DNA of 64,000 nucleotides. Source: Paracyclopina nana. Lineage: Eukaryota; Arthropoda; Copepoda; Cyclopoida; Cyclopettidae. Position 1 is the stretch's first letter, and each line of letters starts with the position of its first letter. Positions 1-11,582 of this stretch are shown piece by piece. Made by a program: the position numbers and the translations under genes. The stretch spans positions 4,980,001-5,044,000 of the forward strand of contig JAGUCH010000006.1 of NCBI GenBank assembly GCA_019096065.1, read 5' to 3'. The notes under the pieces were generated by a model. It did not search any database and was not told where the DNA came from. It saw only the letters and a program-made list of their open reading frames with translations.

Positions 1-453
1 ACTATAGACAGTCTGATATGCAGCTTTTTGAAATAGAACTACTAATAAAGTGTTATCAATTCTCTGAATCAGGCTGTTTATTGAGTAGCCTTGAATATTC
101 AAGCTTTTCTTGACGTTATCTATTAGCATTAGGAATTATAGCTTTTGGCACATTGCATTGCGAATATTACATTTGCCCATTACTTGAGATCAACTGACTA
201 TTATTGTGACAAAAGTAAAACGTACTTTTTTATTGCTAGTTGCGCAAAGAGGCTTTTGTAGTAGAAGCAGATCGCAACTGCAGCATTTATGCGTAATGCA
301 ATCTGGCAGAAGCAGCACCATAATATAGACGTAAAACGAGGCTATTTGCTTACGAAGCAACGAAAAAAATTAGGTCATGAGTGTAGTAAACAAGACCGTT
401 CGCAAAAAGGCTTTTTTGGACTCTTGAAAAGAGTTCTCTGCTTCTTCCCAGAC
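1..453. other. Left flank, no gene seen
   Basis: AT-rich sequence outside the large transposon. I see no open frame with protein-like composition and no RNA gene. The last three bases before the element (454-456) are TAA, one half of its target-site duplication. Confidence 0.5.
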
Positions 454-456
454 TAA

Positions 457-513
457 GGCTTAGTCTTTCGTCAGTTTTGGATCGTTACATAGTCACGGTA
501 ATTATGCAATTAA
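457..513 (+). repeat. Left terminal inverted repeat of the Harbinger element
   Basis: Starts GGCTTAGTCTTTCGTC and ends in ATGCAATTAA. It matches the reverse complement of 16223-16279 at 54 of 57 positions, differing at 474, 480 and 491. It is flanked on the outside by TAA. Confidence 0.9.
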
Positions 514-620
514 ATACATGGGTACTTAAATACATGGTATTTAAATAGCTTAGCTCATGTATTTAAATAGCCTATGTATGTATTTAAATAGCTTTTATAG
601 GTAATTAAATACATAGTGAA
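514..620. repeat. Left subterminal AT-rich repeats
   Basis: Short degenerate repeats between the left terminal repeat and the transposase start. The palindrome ATTTAAAT occurs at 539-546, 561-568 and 582-589, mixed with AAATACATG units. One ATTTAAAT also occurs near the other end at 16077-16084. Subterminal repeats are common transposase or Myb-protein binding sites in this superfamily, and this stretch also lies where the transposase promoter must be. Function is inferred. Confidence 0.5.
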
Positions 621-653
621 AAATAAACAAATAAAGCAGCTGAATCATTCAGC

Positions 654-3600
654 ATGGAGCAGTTTCTTCATTTCGTCGATGAATTAGAGAAAATTGAGGA
701 CACCATTGATAAATTTGAAAGTGTGTGGAATGTTGTTCAAGTTCCAAGGCGAACAATTGTGGACCGTGAATCTCCTCTAGAATACTACAGTGAAGAAGAG
801 TTCAAGCAACATTTCACGTTTTCAAAAGATGGTAAGCAAGCAATGAATAACTCATTTATGCAGCTAAATGGACTAAAACAGGTAAAAAAGCAACATTCAT
901 GAACATGAGGTGAATATTGGATGCAAATAATAGTCATAAATAATATTAACTTAACATCACAGGAACTTTAATTTGCAAATTCACCCAACCTCCAAATTTC
1001 TAAAAATTGGAGCTAATAAGCATCTAGATGAATCTGCTTTTTAAAGAATGTTCTGTTCAAATCCGTATCCACAAAAATCTGTATCTGCAAAAATCCGTTC
1101 CATGTCGCTCCTTTAATCTATGTCCATGAAAATGGCTACGTGCATGAGTCCAGCTCCACGAAAAAAGCCAAATTTTTTTTATCATTGCATGTGCCTTAAT
1201 TGTCACATATCATTATGTCCCATTAAAAGTAGCACTAAGCCCTAAAAACTAACCTTCTTTAAGCATCCAGTAATATACCCTGCTGGATTGGGGCTACGCG
1301 CATGTGTCCAGTTTAATTATTAAGTTTATATTCTTTGAACATATTAGAATGTTCCATAGCCAATGAGGTAACAAGTCTATATTGTTTTTACTAAGGAAAG
1401 CAAATTGTCACATAGAACAATGGCCCATAGCAAATTGTCACATAGCAAATTGTCTCATAGCATATTGTCTCATAGCAAATTGTCCCAAAGCACATTGGCT
1501 CATAGCACATTGGCTCATAGCACATCTGATGGGCTACACACATGTGTCCAACTCCACAAAAAAGCCCAAAGTTTTTGATCATTATAGTAATTTGTCTCAT
1601 AGCAATTGGTCACATAGCATACTGTTTCATAGAAAATTGTCTCATAGGATTTTGTCTCATGTGTGACAATTTGTTATGAGACAATTTGCTATGGAACAAT
1701 CTGCTAGATGACTTATTGCTATGAGACAATATTCTATGAGACAATATGCTATGTGACAATAAGCTATGTGACAATATGCTATGGGCCATTGTTCTATGAG
1801 ACAATTTGCTATGAGACAATTTGCTATGTGACAATATGCTATGTGACAATATTCTATGTGCCATTGTGCTATGAAACAATTTGCTATGGGACATTATGGT
1901 ATGTGACAATATGCTATGTGACAGATGGGCTACGGGCATGTGTCCAGCTCCATGAAAAAGCCCAAAGTTTGGATTATTGCAGGTGCCTTAATTGTCACAT
2001 ATCATAATGTCCCATTATAAGTAGCACTAAGCCTTATCAAGTAACATTCTTTAAGGACCCAGTAATATACCCTTCTGGATTGGCCTATGCTCAATGTCGC
2101 ATGGCATAGTGTCTCATGGCAAATTTTCACATAGCATATTGTCCCATAGCAAATGGTCTTATAGCATTTTGTCCCATATCATTTGGTCTCATAGCAAATT
2201 GTCCCATAAGTATTTGTCACATAAGCATCTGTCGGCCTATGCTCAATGTCACATGGCATACTGTCTCATGGCAAATTGTCACATAGCACAATAGCCCATA
2301 GCATATTGTCACATAGCACAATGGCCCATAGCAAATTGTCCCATGGCAAATTGTCTCATAGCATATTGTCACATAGCTTATTGTCACATAGCATTTTGTC
2401 TCATAGCATCTTGTCTCATAGCAAATTGTCCCATAGCAAATTATCTCATAGCAAATTGTCTCATAGCACAATGGCCCATAGCATATTGTCACATAGCATA
2501 TTGTCTCATACAATATTGTCTCATAGCAATTTGTCACAGCAGATTGTTCCATATCAAATTGTCTGATTTTTACAGTGTGGATTTACCCTAAGCAGATTTT
2601 AACAGCGCTGATTTTTGAGGAGTCAGATTTAAACAGACATGCCCTTTTAAAAATAGCACACAGACCAACTAGCACTTTTATTAATCAGTAATGGATTTCA
2701 AAGAGCGAAAAACATGGAATTCAAATTTTATAATTCATAGGATTCCTTCACTTGATGGGTCTTTTTGGCGACAAGATATCTGAAGCGTCTCTTGGACTAA
2801 GTTTGGAATACGTGCCTCCAATTCTACGACTTGCTACAACCCTTTTCTACTTCAGAAGTAATGGTTTTTACCGCTCAGTTGGAGCCCAATTCATTGTTCA
2901 GCTCAGGTAGTGGCAGCTTAATAGATAAATTATTTTGTTAATTGAATGCAATTGGTTACAGTCGAGCCACAATCGAGAAAGTGGTAAACAAAGTGGCACC
3001 CATTATTGCAAGTGGAATGAAGGACCATGTTATTTTTCCTGACTTAACTGAGCAAGATGAAATTGCAATGAGGATCTATGAGCAGTACAACTTTCCAGGA
3101 GTAATTGGTGCGCACAAATTTCTTTACAATTTCTCAAAACTCCCAATTGCACAATGCTTCCAGTCGCACAAAAATCCCAGTCACACAAAAATCCCAGTCT
3201 CAGAACACTTCCAGTCACACAACGCTATCAGCCTCACATTGTTCCCTGTTCCACCATTCTCCCTTTCACACAATGCTCCCAGACACACAATGCTCCCAAT
3301 CACCCAGCGCTTCCAGTCGCACAACACTCACAGTTGCAACAACGCTCCCAGTCACTAATGCAATGCTCATAGTCGCACAACATTCCCAGTCACACAAATC
3401 TCCAAGTTGCACAATGCTCCCAGTCACACAACACTCTCAGTCACACAACGCTCTCAGTCACACAACGCTCCCAGTCACACAATACTCCCAGTTGCAAAAT
3501 GCTCCCAGTCACACAATGCACCCATTCGCACAGGACTCCCAGTCCCACAATGCTCCTAGTACCACAATGCTCCCAGTCGCATAATGCTCCCAGTCACACA

Positions 3601-5003
3601 TTGCTCCTAGACACACACCACTCCCAGTCACAAAATGCTCCCTGTTACTCAACGATCTCAGTCACCCTAGTGCTAGTGCTACCAGTCACTAGCACAATGT
3701 TCGCAGCTGCTCACAAAATGCTCCCAGAAGCACAACACTCCCAGTTGCAAAACGGTCCCAGCTGCACAACGCTCCCAGTTGCGCAATGCTCCAATTCATA
3801 CAACTCTCCCAGTCACATAAAACTCCCAGTTGCACATGGTACAACCAGAACCTAATTTCCCTGGAACAACTCCGATAATAGATCATGCCTGGTGCTACAA
3901 AAGACTCAGTACCTGGTAAAACTGGCAAATACACTGTAACTGGAACTTCAATTAACAAAACATAAGCAAGTTTTTAAGCTTGGTTACTCAAGTCTGGAAG
4001 GGAAATGCTACTCTTTTTGAATACTCAATGATATTAAGCAAAATAAATCAATAACTACCAGTACTACCAGGTCACCAAGCACAATGAATTCTAGGTACTT
4101 TGCATTTTGAAGCACCAAGTACAGTCCATCATGACAGTAGTTCCAGGTGCAATCTGTTTCAGTAGTTCCAAGTGAGATGTGTTCTGGTGGTACACAGTAA
4201 GATTCCCACTCAATGATTTCACTTTGGATGCTTTCATTTTTAGTCATTTCACTCTCGGCATGGTTACACTTTTTAATGATATATTCTTTAGACATTACCC
4301 TCTTTGAATATTTCCGTCTATGGATATCAACATATAAATCAAACTTTCTCTTTTCATTTGAGGGATTATTGATGGGACCTTGATAAAAATCAGCTTTCCA
4401 TTGTGGGCCAAAAAAGAACATCAAGAAAAGTACTACTGTCGAAAGGGTTTTCCTGCATTGAATGCCATGGCTGTTTGCAATGATCAACTCCAGTTTACAT
4501 ATTTTTCGGTGAAATACCCAGGTAGTGCGCACGATTCAAGGATCTTCAATGAGAGCATGCTCAAAATAATGCTGAATGAGCAATTCGATGCCAAGAAGCC
4601 AAAATTTTTGCTATCAGATGAAGGAATCAACACACAAAAAGTTGTGTTGTCACCTATCAGGCAAGACAGGGTGAGAACAACCCCTCAAAAGCGCTACAAT
4701 GATGCACTAAAAAAGCCTCGATGCATGATTGAGCGCACGTTTGGAGGATGGAAAAAAGCATTCCCTATCATATTGTATGGCATTCGAAAACGCAAACTCG
4801 AAAACCTCATGTCAGTTATCTATGCAACTGTTGTTCTGTACAACATCATGAAAAAATTGAATGAACAGGATCCAAATCTGCCTGATGACATAAGTGAAGA
4901 AATGTTTGAAAGGATTGCTGCAAATTCTTCTGATTCATCAGAAACAAGCGATGGTGATTCAAAATATTATCAGAATTTGATAATAAACAATTTCTTCTCA
5001 TAA
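654..5003 (+). CDS. PIF/Harbinger DDE transposase (HARBI1-like), 4 exons
   Basis: Predicted transposase of 381 residues that cuts and reinserts the element. Exons: 654-881, 2776-2906, 2962-3107 and 4363-5003. Every junction is GT...AG and the phases join without a stop; the acceptor at 2774-2775 is weak. The N-terminal part has the family pattern ESPLEYYSEEEF. Exon 2 to 3 gives a helix-turn-helix-like stretch ending SRATIEKVV. Joining exons 3 and 4 restores FPGVIGIIDGT, the first catalytic Asp (codon 4371). The second Asp is in GSAHDSR (4533) and the Glu in MIERTFGG (4731). Length is close to the usual 350-400 residues of the family. Introns 1 (1.9 kb) and 3 (1.25 kb) are filled with minisatellites. 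One departure: where relatives have a GDSGY-type motif, this protein reads LLSDEGIN. The frame looks intact, so the enzyme may be functional. Confidence 0.87.
1399..1930. repeat. 15-bp minisatellite, two halves in opposite orientation
   Basis: Imperfect 15-bp units of the type CATAGCAAATTGTCT run forward from about 1399 to 1660. From about 1662 to 1925 the same unit runs as its reverse complement (TATGAGACAATTTGC type). The array lies in intron 1 of the transposase. A conserved sequence, GGGCTAC..CATGTGTCCA, interrupts or flanks it at about 1289, 1529 and 1926. Open frames rich in SHSIL or CYETI here are only repeat translations. Confidence 0.85.
2090..2560 (+). repeat. 15-bp minisatellite, second block
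   Basis: About 30 units of the CATAGCA..TTGTC 15-mer in one orientation, still in transposase intron 1. The leader before it (about 1990-2090) is a diverged copy of the sequence at about 1195-1285. The block and its leader therefore look duplicated as a unit. Confidence 0.8.
3140..3850 (+). repeat. 17-bp minisatellite in transposase intron 3
   Basis: Roughly 40 degenerate copies of a 17-bp unit (TCAGTCACACAACGCTC type). The 17-bp period is exact at 3437, 3454 and 3471. The array lies wholly between the donor at 3108 and the acceptor at 4362. Because 17 is not a multiple of 3, all three frames translate into similar Ser/His/Thr/Pro-rich repeats that are not genes. Confidence 0.85.
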
Positions 5004-5086
5004 AAATATTATTTAGCTACTTAGTTAGTTACTTATATTGACTAAGCCGGTTTACACCTGTTTTCTCAACAAACTTTACATAAAAC

Positions 5087-7320
5087 TCAATTATCCCAGC
5101 GGAGAACGGGGTGATGAATTAGCATCAAATTCTTCTTAACATATTCGCCCTCTCCAGGAAGTTGGGCAGCTTTACTGGGGGCAGGGATCCATTGGCTTGA
5201 TAATGCGGTACTCCGTGTGAGCTGCACGTTGAAAGATGGCATAGCATTGGCCCTGACGATAAACAATGCGATACATGTCACATAATCATTATTGTGGAGC
5301 CGGGATGTCAGGCGTCCCATGGCAAGTTCAGCACGGAAGTTTTCCATCATGGCCAGCACTGTAAAATGCGTGTGCTGGTCAGCCAGATGGCCCAGTTGTC
5401 CACACAACTTGCAGCAATGATGCAAAACAGGGCAAACATCCCCTATGTGACTGTTCTTTTGGCAGAAGTTGTAGCAACACACCAAATCAAAAGGATTAGC
5501 GGGGCAATCCTGCATCGCGTGGGATTCTTTACCACAGCTGTGGCAGCAATGGGGAAATGTTTTGCCTCTCCTGCCGAACATTAACATACAGTTATAGAGC
5601 TCCCGCTTTACATCTTGGGATAGAACGTAGGGGCATCTGGTCCATTGATGTTTGTTTGAAAAAGATTTAATTGCCCCCGAACTACCCCTGGTGGAACTGC
5701 TGCATCTGCGTTACAAAAAGGGGACATGCGCCGTGTTGAATAGATTCATTGCGGTCAACATCGAAAAAGGTGTCGTGCATAAACCAGTTACCATAAGGCC
5801 TCGCATGCACATCTGTCAGCGAGCAATTGGGGGCGATGTATCTTTCAAGCTGAGGCACTGCAAGGCGATAACATGCATTATGCGTATCACGTTGGTGTGA
5901 TTACCCATTCTTTCGATTGCGGCAGAGTGCAATGCAAGGACTTGAAGCAGTTCAAATATCATGGCTGCGTTGAAGATTTTGAAGAGCTGCATGTCCAATG
6001 TCGAATTGTCAGGGGTGTGGTAGACTGGCGATCCAAGTTGCTCGGATAAGTGTGCGGGGTCCATGCCTGCTTGCACATATACCGCTACAGGGGGAAGATG
6101 CCCTTAAAATGCTGCGGCCCTTTTCTAAAAGTTTGCAGTTTTGCGGCGGCGACCGAAATGGTGTTAAACGCGACGCGAGTGGATCTTTCCATATCAGTTT
6201 AGCAAAGATCTTTTGCTGACAAAACACAGAATTGATCAGCGCATTCAAATCCATCACAATTACCTGTAAAGAACCTTTTTCGATCAATGGCGAGTGGGCA
6301 ATTTGGTGCGGGATTTGGCCCAGTTTGACCCTGCTTGTGGGACTGCACCGACTCAACATCAGAAAACTCGTCATCAGTCTGGAGCACGATCTCATCTTCA
6401 TGTGGCACCTCGGGCAATGTGGTGTGCTACTGCACAACCTTTTTTAATCGTTCCATGTTGACAGGTTGGGAGATGCGCGTTGAAGGGCCAGGCGAGGTTT
6501 GAATGGTTTCCGCCACTTGTCGCCATTGTTCTCATGAGCAGCTGGCATACTAATAATCTTAACTCGCGCTACCGGGTTATGGGTTGTTGCTCGACCACTA
6601 ACAAACCGAGCAGCTTGGCCATACCGAATCATGCCCTATGGTGCGAGCGTGATCTCCCAAGTCTGATCCGTAATCCCTTGAATTTGTATGCCCGCTTCAG
6701 TTAGTTTGTCGTATTGCTCCTGCAGCACGGAATACTCCATGAGCGCGCAACCTAAGGTGTCAGCCTCTGTGGCCAAGCTATGCGTAGCCGAGTCATAAAT
6801 GTGAGGCACTTGATTAGGATTAACCAAGTTACCTGCGATACCTGACACTTTTCCTTGCTCGTGGGAAGCCTGCTGAGCTCAACCTCAACCTCGGATGCAG
6901 CTCTAAGGGCCCCCGTGGTCGGAGTCTTGATGTGTGCTGCCAAGTGTCGTAGCAAGACTGTTTTCCCTTCATGAGCCGCCAGCAGATGACCAAGCGATTG
7001 GTACGAGATGTCGCTCAGCCTTTGTTCCATGGCCTTGGCTTTGGTTGCCTGATTGGATGGTGGCAGAGTGGGGTCCTCGTTGTGCTTGATGCAGCCTTCA
7101 ATCCACAGGTTGAACACCTCAGGGTGGCAGAGGGCAATGATTTTGCTCACCATCTTATTTTCTGCTAGGAGTGTGTCGCGCTAGAAATTTGTTTGTTGAT
7201 CAGCATTACGTGCGTTTTTTGTCAATTTTCTGGCGAGATCCACCATACAGACATAATTTTCGTTTGTACCCGCTACATATACATTTGGATTACTGTAGAG
7301 GCTGCGGACCATTTTGAAGT
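5087..7320 (-). pseudogene. Decayed zinc-knuckle gene of unknown family
   Basis: A minus-strand coding remnant lies between the 3' ends of the two transposon genes. Protein-like frames follow each other from about 7311 down to 5087, broken by several frame changes and in-frame stops, including TAG at about 7183, 6636 and 6410. The last frame (5587-5087) has zinc-knuckle motifs: a classical C-X2-C-X4-H-X4-C (CHSCGKESHAMQDC), a CX3C variant, and a CX2CX4HX4H variant (CKLCGQLGHLADQH). Such knuckles bind nucleic acid and are typical of Gag-like and cellular nucleic-acid binding proteins. The middle part has a helical stretch near 6050-5900, and an acidic segment is read near 6410-6340. Base composition is richer in GC than the flanks, which suggests a foreign origin. 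It could be a retroelement gag, a captured viral gene or a host gene fragment; I cannot name the family. Confidence 0.55.
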
Positions 7321-7375
7321 CACCGGTTATCAGTTTCAACAATTGAGTTATATTTACTGATTGTAATTTTTGAAT

Positions 7376-10300
7376 TCATAGATCATTGAATACATTTTCA
7401 AGCCTAACAGCTGACGAAGTTGAGCTTGGTTGTCTAGAAATATTGCCAAGACATGGATCTTGATGAAAATCTGAAGTCTTAAGGGCTCGCTCATATTTCA
7501 AACGATTAAGGCCAGCCCTGTACTTGGCATCAAGATATTCTTGCTCAGCTTTTTTCTCCTCAAACATAGCTTTGCGCAAATATGATTCAGCTGTCTGTGC
7601 CTCTGCTACTGCTTTCCTCTCCTCTTCAGCCGCCTTTGTAGCTTCTGCCTCTGCTTTAATTGTAAGTGCCTATAAGAGGATATTCAATCATTTTGTTCAC
7701 ACTCAGTCAGCAATTAAAAAATCATATTACTTTAGCTTTTTTCAACTCTTCCTCTTTTATTTGAAGATCAACTTCTTTTGGCTGAGCTAAGATGTGGGCA
7801 ACATCTTCAAGAATTTGGTCTCTCATCTTCCTCCTTGGACCTTTCTTTCGGTTATTGGGAGCTAGAGTTAGATTCATGTTTTGAAAAAAATCACATATCA
7901 AAATAAATTGTCAGCTATACTCAGTCAACATGTAAATTCAAAAATGCTTGATTTATGCTTGGATTAATTCTTCAAAATTTGGCCTGATGGCTTAAGTTGT
8001 AATCTGAAATAACTCTGTTTATGGGCTTTTCTCATTATCAAATTGCTATTAGTGTGTCTGTCATCACTAAATGCATAAAATGAACAAGGTTGACACACCC
8101 TCTCACATTGATAAAACCTACTTTTGTTCTGAAATTATCATTTTTCCCGAAGTGCCCTCTGTTTATGAGTGCAGTGCCATCTAGGTATGATTTGGTATAA
8201 GCAAAGCTTGAGTGAAGCATTGCAAAATAGAAACATTAAATAGGTAAGAAGACCTTACGTGTGATTGGCGCCGCTTCTTCAACAGTTTTTGGAACCTCAG
8301 AATTGACATCTTGAGATGTGTCAGCAAAAGCTGCTGAGGGTCTCTCAAAGATGTCATTTAACCCCTCTTGTCTTAGCCTTTGTGGGTTGGTCCTTCTCTC
8401 TTCGGATTGTCTGTCTTTTTCCAAGCTTTCCACTTGCACTTCTTGTGAAGATTCTAAAAGAGTGAAACATATATACTCCTTCCTAAATATACTAAAAGCC
8501 AAGATACTCCAGTACACTTTAAGGTGCTATAACCTTCAAATTCAGAAAACAAGTCAAAGTTTACCTATATTGTTTGCAACAGAAGTGCTGGATATTCCAT
8601 CAGGAATATAATCAATTTCATCAGTGATGCAAGCATTCGGGGCACCTTTGGTTTGTTCATCAGCAGGAGCAGTCTGAAGAAGAAGAGATAGCGATATTAG
8701 AGTGTCACCAACACCAAGAATCGCTCTGATAGTTATTCAGAAAACGTGTAATTTCCTAGAAGTGCAAGATGCAATGTGTTTTGTAGCGCAAGGTGCTGTA
8801 TGTGTTGGGAGTAGTGTTAGGGAATATGCATTCTGGTATAACAAAGCATGATCCATAGCTGTAACAGCTTCATTATGGATGATACATTCTGGTAGCGCAA
8901 GGGGACTCCTATGCCAATTACAGTCCTTGGATAGACTACGACAAACTGGACTTAGATTGACAAAACAAATCAGCCTTGGATCGACTATGAGAACACAAAA
9001 TCCTTAGATAGACAAAGACTGACTGTACTTGGTTAGACAAGAAAAACACACATTACCTGGATAGACAAGATAAACTGTCCCAGGACTGACAACAAGAATG
9101 CACAGTCGTTGGATCAACAAAATGAATCATCCTCAGGTCTACATATTGGTATCAACTCATTAGGTATGTCTGTGTCCACAAAAATATGTGCTGTTATATT
9201 CCGTTCTGTTATAATCGGTTAATCGGTTTGGTAAAAATCCGTTCTGTGAAAATCTGTTCAGTCAAAATCATCTCAATTAAAAACCATTTTGTTTGTCCAG
9301 CCTATTTTTCAGTAGCATGACAACAAAAGAGTTATGCTGTTGCACGCGCATCTTTTGATAATAGCTGATGCTCAATCACTGTTGCAACTTTTAAAATTGA
9401 ACTCACCAAACCTTCTAAAGAAAACGACCACCCATATGTATTTGAGGATTACCGTAAACGGATTTTTACAGAGCGGAATATAACAGCACGGAGCTTTACG
9501 AAATGGAATGTAACGGCATGGATTTTTGCAGACACGGATTTGAACAGTACATTCACTCATTATCTTGGTCAAGCTTAGTTAGTCAAGCTTGGTAAGTCTA
9601 GCTTGCGCTTGGTCATCCAATAAATCATAGTTATTTTTTTTGTATTCTCAGTAGTATCATGTTAGTTCCAGTCTTTCCAGATACAGTTCATTGTCAAAGT
9701 TGATTCAAGGATGATCCGTTTTTCAATGCAGGTACAGTGTGTACCGCTAGTCTATCCAAGTACAGTTCGTTCTAGTTGACCCAGGTCCTTCTCTGTCATG
9801 ACTGTCGATCTAAGTACAGTCCTGTCTTGTCGATCCTTGGATAGTGTTTTCTCATAGTCAGTCCAGGGATGATCTGTTTAAGTCTATCCAGGAAGAGTAT
9901 GTTCTAGTCGATACAAGTACGGCTGCCCGTGCTAGGCGTGATCCATAATTGTAACAGCAAGTCGCACCCAAAAAGTGTCTCCTATAAAGAATGCCTCTGA
10001 TGTTGATGCAAATGCAATTCTCCCATTTCATTCAAAAAAGAACTCTAACAACATAATTGTGCTCAACCATCAAATTGTTTACCTATGAAGACTGCTTTTG
10101 GCGATGAAAAATATTTAGGTGGCATTCACTGTCATATTCAACCTCATGAGTGATGTCAACTTGATTGAACACATCCAGTTCACGCTCTTCCTGGTCATTA
10201 AGTGGTGGGTGTGGATTGTTGCCACCCCCTGTTTTTTTCCTTCCCTCTTTATTCTTTGATCGCTTAACCTTCAGTCGGGCCATTCTAGTGCAAAATAATA

Positions 10301-11223
10301 TCAAATATTCACAAAGTTATTCAACAGAGAGCAAGTCACTCAAATTTGACATGGTTTCTGTGATGCTCAAAGTTTAGTGTTGCACGTGTCTCAGCGTAGC
10401 AGCATTTTCATGAACATACTGCTCTTACTGATTGAGTCATAGAAACAGGTTATGCGCTATGGTTAATTTGACCAATTTTATACGCACTTTTAGTGCAACA
10501 GTGCAGCCAGCCCATACCATTTCTCAAGAATGAATCAATATGTTGTAATATGTTTGCAAAAACAAAAGTGTGTAACCCACTCTTTAATATTTTACCTTGT
10601 ACGCCATCGATTTGCTAGGTTATCCGCTGATATCATATGACCTGGCAAGAAAAAATGACATAGCATTTAAATAAATAAATAGAGAGATAATTTCATGGAT
10701 TGAGAAAATTACATCACTGTTATGAGCAAGCTTTTGTGCTGCAACTTTGAAGTGAGACTTTCCTCCACTGGACTAATTGCCCACAAAGTATTGATACAAG
10801 GCCCCCAGGGGCTTTCATGGAAGCTCAAAACACTTGTTTCAAGGCCTCCTGGAGGCAGACAAATTGATTTTTTAGTTTTACTAAAGCACTGTGTTATGTT
10901 TTTTATGGCCATCATCATGATGCTAAAGATGTAAGGAAATCATTGCATATATTTCATGAAATATGAAAATAACATTATTTCACATAGCTCATTGATACTG
11001 TCTCTGATTCATCAAAAGGGCGCACTAATTACCCTAAACCACAGAGACTATAAATAATTAAAAATAAATTACCTGTCAAGGCAACATATTCAGCAGTGAC
11101 TTTAACCCAAAGTTCTTTTCGCAATTGTTTATTGCTGATTTTGCCCATTGAATGCTTCTCATATAAATCCACCACAAGGTCATAGTTAAGGTTAGCTGAT
11201 TTAGGACCTGACTTAGGAGGCAT
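7376..11223 (-). CDS. Harbinger Myb/SANT-like accessory protein, 7 exons, one in-frame TAG
   Basis: Second gene of the transposon. In this superfamily the Myb/SANT-like partner binds the terminal region and brings in the transposase. Exons on the minus strand: 11223-11073, 10641-10596, 10284-10083, 8673-8565, 8453-8259, 7861-7731 and 7669-7376. All junctions are GT...AG and phases agree throughout (1128 nt, 376 codons). Exons 1-3 give the zeste/Myb-type domain: N-terminal SGPKSANLNYDLVVDLYEKH, the split helix ADNLANRWRTRMARLKVKRS, then a TGGG spacer and PPLNDQEERELDVF. The C-terminal exons are charged and helical, with a likely coiled coil from EEEERKAVAEAQ-type sequence to LNRLKYERALK. The one defect is a TAG as the last codon of exon 3 (10085-10083), directly before the splice donor. 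It would truncate the protein to about 130 residues unless bypassed. Confidence 0.75.
8847..9958. repeat. Nested inverted repeat array in an intron of the Myb-like gene
   Basis: The left arm (about 8925-9120) carries degenerate GGATAGAC units. The right arm (about 9750-9920) carries the reverse complement, GTCTATCC. Inside these lie a second pair of inverted arms, about 9180-9225 and 9455-9500, sharing GCTGTTATATTCCG. Near-identical GATCCATA..TGTAACAGC occurs at 8847-8868 and 9937-9958 in direct orientation. The structure sits in the intron between exons 3 and 4. It may be an independent foldback element or another bipolar minisatellite. Confidence 0.6.
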
Positions 11224-11582
11224 CTGAAAACATGAATTTTCAGTTATACTCTACAAGTGGAAACAAAAACTTTGAATAATTGGGTGAAGACAAGGTTGGG
11301 GAATATTTTTTGCCCAAAAATCTAGTTGTAAAATCTCTGAAAAGTTGAGTTGTTTTATGCCCAAAAAGTTGAGTAGCACTATGTCCGACCAATTATGCAC
11401 AGTTGTAAAAATGTCCAAACTTGCCTAGTTGTACTATCTCCAAAATGTTTTGAAAACCTATGCTGATTGTGAAATTTTAAAGCAATGCGGGCAGTAATGA
11501 GACTCTTTCCTACAGCATGTTCTTATGACTGCTACACAGCACATATTCAGTGTATGTTGTTGGAGTCCACCACCAGCAGGCT
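11224..11582. other. Upstream region of the Myb-like gene, degenerate repeats
   Basis: No gene seen. From about 11300 to 11450 there are loose repeats of AAAAGTTGAGT and AGTTGTA..ATGTCC. The stretch contains the presumed promoter of the divergently placed Myb-like gene, but I see no clear core promoter motif. Confidence 0.4.

Noticed and set aside
1382-2591. Open frames on both strands translating as SHSILSHS or CYETICYV repeats
   Set aside because: They follow directly from the 15-bp minisatellite, which is a multiple of three and so stays open in several frames.
3105-3855. Ser/Thr/Pro/His-rich frames resembling mucin-like repeats
   Set aside because: Produced by the 17-bp tandem repeat in all three frames and lying wholly inside a transposase intron.
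4008-4532. Minus-strand frame of 174 codons
   Set aside because: It overlaps the start of transposase exon 4 on the other strand and has no motif; the plus-strand exon is clearly the coding one.
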